Shown here: positions 56,788-64,000 of the stretch, piece by piece
How positions within the stretch are numbered: position 1 is the first letter of the stretch
Layout: every line of letters starts with the position of its first letter
DNA from: Sinorhizobium americanum
GTDB taxonomy: Bacteria > Pseudomonadota > Alphaproteobacteria > Rhizobiales > Rhizobiaceae
NCBI RefSeq assembly: GCF_001651855.1
Contig: NZ_LNQC01000045.1
Coordinates: 1 to 64,000 of the forward strand
Direction: 5' to 3'
Length of the DNA stretch: 64,000 nucleotides
Notes under the pieces: generated by a model
The model's input: only the letters and a program-made list of their open reading frames with translations
Database searches by the model: none
Told to the model about the DNA's origin: nothing
Made by a program: the position numbers and the translations under genes

Positions 56788-57993
56788 TCAGTCCTCGTCA
56801 ACCACCCTGAGCTTCAATTGCCCGATGCGGTTATCGACTGTCCGGTCGCTCTTGTCGATTGGCTCCCTTGCGCCTTGGTGTGCCGGCGCGGGCTCGAGTT
56901 CCAGCGCTTCGATCTTGGCCCCGCGCCGCGTCAACTTGTCAGCGGAGATCAGGATGTCGTCCACATCCTTCTGGGTCATCGCGAAGTGGCCCTGCAGCTT
57001 TCTGACCCGTTCGTCCAGCCGCGACAGATCCTCCATCAACCGCACCACCTCGCCCTGGATCAGATGCGCCTGCTCGCGCATGCGGGCGTCCTTGAGGATC
57101 GCCTGAATGACCTGGATGGAAAGTAGCAGCAGCGACGGCGAGACGATGACGATGCGCTGGCGATGCGCCTTCTGGACGATCGCTTCGAAATGCTCGTGAA
57201 TTTCGGCAAAGATCGACTCGGATGGAACGAACAGGAAGGCCGTTTCCTGCGTCTCGCCCGGCAGCAGATATTTGCTGGCGATATCGCGGATATGGACCTC
57301 CATGTCGCGGCGGAAGGATTGCGAGGCCTGCTGGCGCCGCTCGGGACTTCCCGCATCGCGCATCGCATTCCAGGCTTCGAGCGGGAATTTTGCGTCGATG
57401 ACGAGCGGCGGCTGGCCATTCGGCATGCGGATGACGCAGTCCGGCCGCGCGCCGTTCGAAAGCGTCGACTGGAAGGCGAAGGCGCCCATCGGCAGGCCGT
57501 CAGCGACAATCGCCTCCATGCGCGATTGGCCGAAGGCGCCGCGCGTCTGCTTGTTAGCAAGAATGCTCTGCAGTCCGGCCATGTCCTTGGCGAGCGATTG
57601 GATGTTGCTCTGGGCGTTGTCGATGACCGCCAGCCGCTCCTGCAGGCGCCTCAGATTCTCATGCGTCGCCTTCGTCTGTTCGCTGATCGACGCGCCGATC
57701 CGATGCGTCATGCCGTCGATGCGCTGGCTGAGCGATTGGTTGAGTTCCGCCTGCCGCGTGCCGAAGACATCGGCCATCGCGGCGATGCGCCCCTGCATCT
57801 CGGTCTGCGCCGCCAAGAGTGCTGTCAGCTGCTGGGTTTGCTCGTCGGCGCGCAGCGCCCGCGCCCTGCGGGCAGATACAATTGCCAGCAAAACGAACAG
57901 GAGAGCGGCAAGGCTGACTAAGTGGCCAGCCGTTACGGGAAAGGTGCCGATGAGGAACAGCGGCCGGTCGAAGGCAAAGGCACTGGGCTCCAT
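56788..57993 (-). CDS. rmuC: RmuC-like DNA recombination protein
   Basis: 401 residues. One N-terminal membrane segment (about 22-42), a long coiled coil (about 50-150), then the RmuC domain with the nuclease-like core: GQSRMEAIVADGLP, RPDCVIRMPNGQPPLVIDAKFPLEAW and TAFLFVPSESIFAEIHEH. It belongs to the PD-(D/E)xK-like fold and limits inversions at short repeats in E. coli. A gene in a chromosome rich in palindromic repeats, though that link is only suggestive. Confidence 0.93.
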   Translation of the reverse strand: MEPSAFAFDRPLFLIGTFPVTAGHLVSLAALLFVLLAIVSARRARALRADEQTQQLTALLAAQTEMQGRIAAMADVFGTRQAELNQSLSQRIDGMTHRIGASISEQTKATHENLRRLQERLAVIDNAQSNIQSLAKDMAGLQSILANKQTRGAFGQSRMEAIVADGLPMGAFAFQSTLSNGARPDCVIRMPNGQPPLVIDAKFPLEAWNAMRDAGSPERRQQASQSFRRDMEVHIRDIASKYLLPGETQETAFLFVPSESIFAEIHEHFEAIVQKAHRQRIVIVSPSLLLLSIQVIQAILKDARMREQAHLIQGEVVRLMEDLSRLDERVRKLQGHFAMTQKDVDDILISADKLTRRGAKIEALELEPAPAHQGAREPIDKSDRTVDNRIGQLKLRVVDED

Positions 57994-58195
57994 GGCCGCA
58001 GCCTAACAGATTCGCGCCTGAAAAACAGATCAAAACAAGAACAGATTCATCGGCGTTCGCCGGGGTGACGAGCCTCGACGCTTTGCTGTTGATTTTTGCA
58101 CCAGCAGTCACCTTACTTGCGACGGGCAGGAATCAGGCGCCTTGCGGCGGGCCGGTTCCTTGCCTGGGCAATGTTGGACCTTGGACAGCGAGTTC

Positions 58196-58750
58196 ATGAA
58201 AGTCTTGGCTATATCCGGCAGCGCTCGAAGGGATTCGACCAATACGGCGATGTTGCAGGCGATCAGGGAGGTGGCAGCGCCTCGGTTCGACATACGCGTT
58301 TTCCATGAAATCGGTGCGCTGCCCGTGTTCTCGCCGGACCGCGAAGGGGAAAACACCCCTCGCACTGTTCGCGATTTCATGAAGGCGGTTGAAGCGAATG
58401 ACGGGCTGATCGTCTCGAGCCCGGAATATGTGAGGACACTTCCGGGCGGTCTGAAAAATGCCATCGATTGGCTCGTATCGGCGGAGTTGATCGTCTACAA
58501 GCCGGTTGTCCTGGCACATGCTTCCCATAGAGGCGACGATATGCTCGCAACGCTTCGCGATGTCATGTCCACGGTGACCTCGAACTTCAACAGCGAGATT
58601 TTTCTGCGTTTTCCGCTCATGAAGAAATCGCCGGATGAAATCCGGCAGATCGTCGGGACGCCCGAAAATCGATGCCGTGTCGATAGGTTCCTGGAGGAAT
58701 TTTCAGAGTTTTGCCAAACGGTTCGCGCCGACGCCTCGGGTCTAGGATAA
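58196..58750 (+). CDS. NADPH-dependent FMN reductase-like flavoprotein
   Basis: 184 residues with a flavodoxin-like fold: [20 protein letters not shown] (phosphate-binding loop for FMN), then [22 protein letters not shown], the conserved SPEY(x)G-type FMN block. Likely reduces quinones, azo dyes or chromate using NAD(P)H. The start at 58196 fits the fold, but its ribosome-binding site is poor. It is a single gene, 73 bases ahead of def. Confidence 0.88.
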   Translation: MKVLAISGSARRDSTNTAMLQAIREVAAPRFDIRVFHEIGALPVFSPDREGENTPRTVRDFMKAVEANDGLIVSSPEYVRTLPGGLKNAIDWLVSAELIVYKPVVLAHASHRGDDMLATLRDVMSTVTSNFNSEIFLRFPLMKKSPDEIRQIVGTPENRCRVDRFLEEFSEFCQTVRADASGLG

Positions 58751-58823
58751 CCGCACAGGTTTTCGGTCGTCTCTGATCGGCAATTTTCTTGCGCCCGAAG
58801 GAAAAGATCGGCTATGGGGGAGC

Positions 58824-59348
58824 ATGACGATCAAGCCGCTCATCATCCTTCCCGATCCCCTTCTGCGCCAGGTTTCGACGCCTATCGAGACGATCGACGC
58901 CGACATTCGCCGGCTGGCCGACGATATGCTCGAAACCATGTATGACGCCCCCGGCATCGGACTGGCGGCGATCCAGATCGGCGTGCCGAAGCGCCTCCTG
59001 GTACTCGACGTCTCGAAAGAAGGCGAAGAGAAGAATCCGCTGGTCTTCATCAATCCGAAAGTCGTGAAGTCGTCCGAGGAGCGCTCCGTCTACGAGGAGG
59101 GCTGCCTGTCGATCCCGGACTACTATGCCGAGGTAGAGCGGCCGGCGGCGATCACCGTGGAATATCGGGATCGCGACGGCAAGGAGCAATCGGTCGAGGC
59201 CAACGGCCTGCTCGCGACCTGCCTGCAGCACGAGATCGACCATCTGAACGGCGTCCTGTTCATCGACTACATCTCCAAGCTCAAGCGCGACATGGTGATC
59301 CGCAAGTTCACCAAGGCAGCCAAGACGCGCGGCGCCAAGGCCATTTGA
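58824..59348 (+). CDS. def: Peptide deformylase
   Basis: 174 residues. The three motifs are [19 protein letters not shown] (metal Cys) and [10 protein letters not shown] (HExxH with two metal His). It removes the formyl group from nascent N-terminal formylmethionine. GGGGGAG lies just before the ATG. It is followed by fmt, which produces the substrate group, giving the classical def-fmt pair with truA. Confidence 0.97.
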   Translation: MTIKPLIILPDPLLRQVSTPIETIDADIRRLADDMLETMYDAPGIGLAAIQIGVPKRLLVLDVSKEGEEKNPLVFINPKVVKSSEERSVYEEGCLSIPDYYAEVERPAAITVEYRDRDGKEQSVEANGLLATCLQHEIDHLNGVLFIDYISKLKRDMVIRKFTKAAKTRGAKAI

Positions 59349-59432
59349 CCGTCGCGCGCCGCGCCTCGAGGGGCGTTTGGCTCGGAGCCGCCGCCCTGTT
59401 TTGGGGATTTGAAAAAGACGGAGTTCACCGCC

Positions 59433-60368
59433 TTGCCGCTTCGCATCATCTTCATGGGCACACCGGAATTCTCCGTGCCGACGCTCTCTGCTCTCGTCGA
59501 GGCGCATCACGAGATCGTTGCCGTCTATACGCAGCCGCCGCGCCCCGGGGGCCGGCGCGGCCTCGATCTGCAAAAGTCGCCGGTGCATCAGGCGGCAGAA
59601 CTTCTCGGCGTTCCGGTGTTGACGCCCGTCAACTTCAAGGACCCGGCGAATCGGCAAACCTTCCGCGATTTCGATGCAGATGTGGCGGTCGTCGTCGCCT
59701 ATGGCCTGCTGCTGCCGGAGGAGATCCTCTCGGGCACTCGCCATGGCTGCTATAACGGTCATGCCTCGCTCCTGCCGCGCTGGCGGGGTGCGGCACCGAT
59801 CCAGCGGGCGATCATGGCCGGCGACCGTGTGACCGGCATGATGGTGATGAAGATGGACAAGGGGCTCGACACCGGCCCTGTGGCGCTCACTAGGTCCGTC
59901 CCGATCACCGAGACGATGACGGCCGGAGAGTTGCACGACAAGCTGATGCATGTCGGAGCGACGCTCATGAAGGAGGCGATGGTGCAGCTCGAGATGGGCG
60001 AACTGACGCTAACGCCGCAGCCCGAAGAGGGCGTCGCCTATGCCGCCAAGATTACGAAGGACGAAACGCGCATCGATTTCACGCGGCCCGCGGCCGACGT
60101 TCACAATCATATCCGCGGCCTCGCGCCGTTTCCGGGCGCCTGGTTCGAACTCGAGATCGCCGGGCGGAAGGAGCGGATCAAGGTGCTGGGGTCGGAGCGT
60201 GCCGCAGGTGCCGGCGCGCCAGGTACCACTCTCGACGACGGCTTGACGATCGCCTGCGGCGACGGGGCGGTGCGGCCGACGCGCCTGCAGCGGGCAGGCG
60301 GCAAGCCACTTGCTACGCCTGACTTTCTGCGCGGCACGCCGATCGCCGCCGGCACGAGGATTTCCTGA
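59433..60368 (+). CDS. fmt: Methionyl-tRNA formyltransferase
   Basis: 311 residues from a TTG start with GGAG 9 bases upstream; this gives [16 protein letters not shown] at the N-terminus. Catalytic residues Asn, His and Asp are in [18 protein letters not shown] and [12 protein letters not shown]-terminal OB-like domain (about 205-311) binds tRNA. A TTG at 59409 is an alternative. The stop overlaps the truA start by 1 base (TGATG). Confidence 0.95.
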   Translation: MPLRIIFMGTPEFSVPTLSALVEAHHEIVAVYTQPPRPGGRRGLDLQKSPVHQAAELLGVPVLTPVNFKDPANRQTFRDFDADVAVVVAYGLLLPEEILSGTRHGCYNGHASLLPRWRGAAPIQRAIMAGDRVTGMMVMKMDKGLDTGPVALTRSVPITETMTAGELHDKLMHVGATLMKEAMVQLEMGELTLTPQPEEGVAYAAKITKDETRIDFTRPAADVHNHIRGLAPFPGAWFELEIAGRKERIKVLGSERAAGAGAPGTTLDDGLTIACGDGAVRPTRLQRAGGKPLATPDFLRGTPIAAGTRIS

Positions 60369-61111
60369 TGCCGCGCTACCGGCTGACCGTCGAATATGAC
60401 GGCTCCGATTATGTCGGTTGGCAGCGGCAGGAGAACGGTCCCTCCGTGCAGGGGGCGATCGAGAAAGCGGTGCTGTCATTGACCGGCGAGACCGTGTCGA
60501 TCCGCGGCGCGGGGCGCACCGACTCCGGCGTCCACGCCATGGGCCAGGTGGCGCATGTCGACCTGACACGCGAATGGAAAACGCACACGCTGCGCAATGC
60601 GCTGAATGCCCACCTGACGCTCGCCGCCGAGCGGGTGTCGATCCTAGACGCGGCCGAAGTTCCTCCCGAATTCGACGCGCGCTTTTCGGCCGTCCGCAGG
60701 CATTATCTCTACCGCATCATTTCCCGCCGCTCGCCACTGGCGCTCGAGGCGCGGCGCGCCTGGTGGGTGCCGAAGATGCTCGACCATGAGGCGATGCATG
60801 CGGCGGCGCAACACCTTGTCGGCCACCACGATTTCACGACATTCCGGTCGGCCCATTGCCAAGCGACCAGCCCTTTGCGCACCATCGACCGGCTGGACGT
60901 CACCCGCAATGGCGAGCTGATCGAGATCCGCGCGACGGCGCAAAGCTTCCTGCACAACCAGATCCGCTCCTTCGCCGGCTCATTGAAGCTCGTCGGCGAG
61001 GGCAAGTGGACGCCCGGCGATCTCAAGGCCGCACTCGAGGCGCGCGACCGCAAGGCCTGCGGACCCGTTGCCCCGCCGGATGGCCTCTTCTTCATGCAGG
61101 TCGATTACTGA
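60368..61111 (+). CDS. truA: tRNA pseudouridine38-40 synthase TruA
   Basis: 247 residues. The catalytic aspartate is in [31 protein letters not shown] and [18 protein letters not shown] follow as usual. It converts uridines 38-40 of the anticodon stem to pseudouridine. Coupled to fmt by a 1-base overlap. Its end faces a membrane protein gene with 19 bases between. Confidence 0.96.
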   Translation: MPRYRLTVEYDGSDYVGWQRQENGPSVQGAIEKAVLSLTGETVSIRGAGRTDSGVHAMGQVAHVDLTREWKTHTLRNALNAHLTLAAERVSILDAAEVPPEFDARFSAVRRHYLYRIISRRSPLALEARRAWWVPKMLDHEAMHAAAQHLVGHHDFTTFRSAHCQATSPLRTIDRLDVTRNGELIEIRATAQSFLHNQIRSFAGSLKLVGEGKWTPGDLKAALEARDRKACGPVAPPDGLFFMQVDY

Positions 61112-61130
61112 CCGCTCGCGCTCACCTCGC

Positions 61131-61727
61131 TCAACCGGGGATCAGTCCGAAGAAGTGCTGAAGATATTGTGCGAGCATCATCGGCGGCAGCAGGTAAAGG
61201 GCCGTCAGGGCGGAAGCGAGCAGATTCTGATTGCCGGTTATCGAGCGCAGCAGCCGGAAGAGCAGGACGACGCCCGCAACGAGCACGATAAGCGACAGGA
61301 TCGCGGTCAGCTGGTGGCCTCCGCGCGCGAGAAGGAGGAGCGCGGCCGGTATTGCCATGGCATAGGAAAGCGGCACCGAGAGCCAATTGGTGGTGACGAT
61401 CACAGGCACGACCAGTCCGGTAAATCCGAGGGGCCGCGAAAGGGCGGCGACGAGCATGACCGGCAGCAACCAACTGACCAGGTCGACGACGAGCAGCTTT
61501 AGGAAAAAGCCGATGCCGACGGTCGAGCCGCTCGGCATCGCCGAAAGATAATAGAGGCGCCAGGACGCCCAGGAAACGGCCATTGCGGGCAGCGACCAAA
61601 GGATTGCCGAGAAGGAGCGCCACAGGCCGCCTTCGCTGATATCCAGCCATTGATAGCCTTCCTGCTTGCCCTGGATCAGCAGCCAGAGCCCCTTGATATA
61701 GGCGAGAACCTCATCAAGCAGCGGCAT
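61131..61727 (-). CDS. Conserved membrane protein of unknown function downstream of dapE
   Basis: 198 residues with about five or six hydrophobic helices and a basic or aromatic N-terminus ([20 protein letters not shown]). The sequence does not match a family I can name with certainty; the layout resembles YIP1-like proteins. The ATG at 61727 lies inside the 3' end of dapE (14-base overlap), so it is translationally coupled to dapE. A TTG six codons upstream is possible. No catalytic motif is apparent. Confidence 0.8.
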   Translation of the reverse strand: MPLLDEVLAYIKGLWLLIQGKQEGYQWLDISEGGLWRSFSAILWSLPAMAVSWASWRLYYLSAMPSGSTVGIGFFLKLLVVDLVSWLLPVMLVAALSRPLGFTGLVVPVIVTTNWLSVPLSYAMAIPAALLLLARGGHQLTAILSLIVLVAGVVLLFRLLRSITGNQNLLASALTALYLLPPMMLAQYLQHFFGLIPG

Positions 61728-62907
61728 GGCCGAACCAGCGGGCAACGAAGGTTTCGTAGATCCCGGTCAGGGTCTCGAGATCGGCCACGGCGACGCGCTC
61801 GTCGACCATGTGCATCGTCTGGCCGACGAGACCGAATTCGACCACCGGGCAATAGTCCTTGATGAAGCGGGCGTCCGACGTGCCGCCGGTGGTCGAGAGC
61901 TTCGGCTGGCGGCCGGTCACAGCCTCGACCGCGCCGGAAAGCGAATCGATCAGCGCGTTGTTGCGCGTCAGGAAGACGTGGCTGGGGCGCTCGTTCCAGA
62001 CGATGTCGTATCTGACCGGATCGCGGCCGGGCCGAAGCGCACCGTCCTTTGCGGCGCGGTCGAGGCGGGCAATGATCTCTCCCTTCAGGCTTTCGGCCGT
62101 CCAGCAATCGTTGAAGCGGATGTTGAAGGCGGCACTGGCCTTGGCCGGAATGACGTTGACGGCGGCATTGCCGACATCGATCGTCGTCGCCTCCAGGTTG
62201 GACGGCTGGAAATTCTCGGTGCCGGTGTCGAAGGGCGGGTCCATCAGCGCTTGCGTCAGCTGCAAAATGCCGCGCACCGGATTGTCGGCAAGGTGCGGAT
62301 AGGCGGCATGCCCCTGGACGCCGTGGACGGTGATCCGGCCGGAGAGCGATCCGCGCCGGCCGATCTTGATCATGTCGCCGAGGTTATCCGGATTGGTCGG
62401 CTCGCCGACGAGGCAGGCGTCCCAGCGCTCGCCTTTCTTGGTAGCCCATTCGAGAAGCTTCACCGTGCCGTTGATCGCCGGACCTTCCTCGTCGCCGGTG
62501 ATCAGGAAGGAGATCGAGCCCTTCGGGCGGCCATGTTTTTCGATGTGGCGGGCGACCGCCGCGACGAAGCAGGCTATGCCGCCCTTCATGTCGACGGCGC
62601 CGCGCCCGTACATTTCGCCGCCGGCGATCACAGCCGCAAAGGGCGGATGGGTCCAGGCGGCCTCGTCGCCGACCGGCACCACATCCGTATGGCCGGCGAA
62701 CATCAGATGCGGGCCTTCGGTGCCGAGGCGGGCATAGAGGTTCTCGATATCCGGCGTTCCCGCCTCTTTGGCCACGACCCGATCGACCACAAAGCCGAGC
62801 GGCGCCAGCATGCCTTCAAGGGTCGACAAGGCACCGCCTTCGGCCGGGGTGACCGAGGGGCAACGGATGAGGGCAGCGAGATTGGAGATCGGATCGGTCG
62901 GGAACAT
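61714..62907 (-). CDS. dapE: Succinyl-diaminopimelate desuccinylase DapE
   Basis: 397 residues, M20 metallopeptidase. Metal ligands are in [26 protein letters not shown], and TGDEEGPAI; the last His is in [14 protein letters not shown]. It hydrolyses N-succinyl-LL-diaminopimelate to LL-DAP in lysine and peptidoglycan synthesis. The ATG at 62907 is taken; the in-frame extension to 63018 has no family resemblance. It forms an operon with the overlapping membrane protein gene. dapD is not in the window. Confidence 0.95.
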   Translation of the reverse strand: MFPTDPISNLAALIRCPSVTPAEGGALSTLEGMLAPLGFVVDRVVAKEAGTPDIENLYARLGTEGPHLMFAGHTDVVPVGDEAAWTHPPFAAVIAGGEMYGRGAVDMKGGIACFVAAVARHIEKHGRPKGSISFLITGDEEGPAINGTVKLLEWATKKGERWDACLVGEPTNPDNLGDMIKIGRRGSLSGRITVHGVQGHAAYPHLADNPVRGILQLTQALMDPPFDTGTENFQPSNLEATTIDVGNAAVNVIPAKASAAFNIRFNDCWTAESLKGEIIARLDRAAKDGALRPGRDPVRYDIVWNERPSHVFLTRNNALIDSLSGAVEAVTGRQPKLSTTGGTSDARFIKDYCPVVEFGLVGQTMHMVDERVAVADLETLTGIYETFVARWFGHAAA

Positions 62908-63011
62908 CGAGCGGAATGCCTGCGGGGAGCCGGTGAGCCAAGGAACTGAGTTTGCTGGTTTATCCGATCGGTCCCCGGCTGTCACGCCTGATGAGACGGC
63001 GACGGGCCCGG

Positions 63012-63042
63012 AAACCAAAACAGGCCGGACGATGGTCCGGCC
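63012..63042 (-). terminator. Terminator of the RND pump gene
   Basis: GGCCGGAC (minus strand), CATC loop, GTCCGGCC (63023-63042), then TGTTTTGGTTTCC on the minus strand (63012-63022). It follows the stop codon by 26 bases, so it is the end of the efflux operon. Confidence 0.85.
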
Positions 63043-63067
63043 CGCTGGATGTCTGTTGCGGCAGATG

Positions 63068-64000
63068 CTATTCGCCCGGGGCGAGATGCGGCGCCTCGAT
63101 ATGGGCTCCCGCGTGCTTCAGCGGCCGCTCGCCGGAGAGCTTGCGGATCAGCACGTAGAAGACCGGCGTCATGAAGATGCCGAAGGCGGTGACGCCGATC
63201 ATGCCGGCAAAGACCGCAACGCCCATGGCCGAGCGCATTTCCGCACCGGCGCCGGTCGAAGTGACGAGCGGCACGACGCCCATGATGAAGGCCATCGAGG
63301 TCATCAGAATCGGCCTCAGGCGCAGCCGGCTCGCCTCGATCGCGGCGCTGACGGCGCTCTTGCCGGACAGCTCGAGCTCGCGGGCGAACTCGACGATCAG
63401 GATTGCATTCTTCGCCGACAGCCCCACGAGCACGATCAGGCCGATCTGTGTGAAGACGTTGTTGTCGCCGCCGGTCAGCCAGACGCCGGTGAGTGCCGCC
63501 ATGATGCCCATCGGCACGATCAGGATGATCGAGATCGGCAGCAGCAGGCTCTCATACTGGGCCGCGAGCACGAGATAGACGAGCAGCAGTGCCAGCGGGA
63601 AGATCAGGATTCCCGAATTGCCGGCAAGGATCTGCTGGTAGGTCAGGTCCGTCCACTCGTAGCTGATTCCGGGCGGCAGCGTCTCGGCGGCGATCCGCTC
63701 GATGGCGGCCTGCGCCTGGCCGGAGGAGAAGCCCGGTGCCGGGCCGCCATTGATGTCGGCGGCGAGGAAGCCGTTGTAGCGGATCGCCCGCTCGGCACCG
63801 ACCGTCTGCTCGACCTTCAAGAGCGCCGAGAGCGGGATCATCTCGCCCGATTGCGAACGGACCTTCAGCTTGCCGATGTCGTCGGCATGGCTGCGGTAGT
63901 TCGCATCGGCCTGAATGCGCACGCTGTAGGTACGGCCGAAGGCGTTGAAGTCGTTGACGTAGAGCGAGCCCAGATAGATCTGCAGCGTCTCGAACACGTC
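63068..64000 (-). CDS. RND multidrug efflux permease, C-terminal part (truncated by window edge)
   Basis: About 310 residues of the C-terminal third of an inner membrane HAE1-type RND transporter; the rest continues beyond the window. It begins in the second periplasmic docking/pore region ([24 protein letters not shown]), followed by six membrane helices including [17 protein letters not shown] and [20 protein letters not shown], the usual motif of TM10-12. The [14 protein letters not shown] start is like MexF/BepE-type pumps. A membrane-fusion protein gene is expected upstream (outside). The stop codon is at 63068. Confidence 0.93.
   Translation of the reverse strand, partial: DVFETLQIYLGSLYVNDFNAFGRTYSVRIQADANYRSHADDIGKLKVRSQSGEMIPLSALLKVEQTVGAERAIRYNGFLAADINGGPAPGFSSGQAQAAIERIAAETLPPGISYEWTDLTYQQILAGNSGILIFPLALLLVYLVLAAQYESLLLPISIILIVPMGIMAALTGVWLTGGDNNVFTQIGLIVLVGLSAKNAILIVEFARELELSGKSAVSAAIEASRLRLRPILMTSMAFIMGVVPLVTSTGAGAEMRSAMGVAVFAGMIGVTAFGIFMTPVFYVLIRKLSGERPLKHAGAHIEAPHLAPGE

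Overview
The window is a gene-dense stretch of GC-rich chromosome from an alphaproteobacterium of the order Rhizobiales, almost certainly Sinorhizobium/Ensifer. The evidence is the GlnD protein (949 residues once started at the MARHETS start, and very close to what I know of S. meliloti GlnD), the linked ornithine-lipid genes olsB and olsA, the tme-type chimeric malic enzyme, rhizobial promoters of the CTTGAC-N17-CTATAT type, and RIME-like palindromes between genes. The gene order from about 24.5 to 63 kb agrees with what I remember of the S. meliloti chromosome. I see no prophage, insertion sequence, CRISPR array, tRNA or rRNA gene.

Layout. 0.2-3.3 kb: an ECF sigma factor module (YciI/DGPF protein, ECF42-like sigma factor with TPR tail, SRPBCC protein, NTF2/VOC fusion) in which the two transcription units share the same two-part promoter motif. 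3.4-9.1 kb: GST; hemW-rdgB-VOC-rph on the minus strand; the divergent heat-shock genes hrcA and grpE. 9.4-16.8 kb, minus strand: an aldonolactone oxidase/SDR pair, then ptsN, hpf, rpoN, lptB, lptA, lptC, i.e. nitrogen-PTS, ribosome hibernation, sigma-54 and LPS export. 17-25.4 kb, mostly plus strand: sppA, ihfB, a LapA-domain protein, two RNA methyltransferases, lspA, an orphan hybrid histidine kinase and olsB. 25.4-25.8 kb: a gene-free region with a perfect CtrA box, a possible promoter and a strong terminator, read here as a candidate small RNA gene.

25.8-45 kb: tme (minus), then mutS, glnD, murJ, VOC, trpS, usp, nfuA, tsaB, rimI, olsA, miaB, phoH, ybeY and corC on the plus strand. They serve DNA repair, nitrogen signalling, peptidoglycan lipid II flipping, Fe-S delivery, tRNA modification and membrane lipid synthesis. 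nfuA has a near-consensus promoter with an Irr-type iron control element just downstream of its -10. The widely conserved ybeY-corC-lnt order is broken by an inverted NYN-domain gene and 650 bp of palindromic repeats.

46-64 kb: lnt, a PraR/PhrR-like repressor, metK, trmB; DUF1150 and a small heat-shock gene with a heat-shock promoter and a ROSE-like RNA thermometer; nucleoside hydrolase, a chemoreceptor with a C-terminal CheR-tether-like pentapeptide, and ribokinase; rmuC; an FMN reductase; def-fmt-truA; dapE with a small membrane protein; and the C-terminal part of an RND efflux pump that runs off the window. Most genes are housekeeping genes. The less ordinary signals are regulatory: the ECF42 circuit, the CtrA-boxed intergenic transcript, the Irr site and the thermometer.
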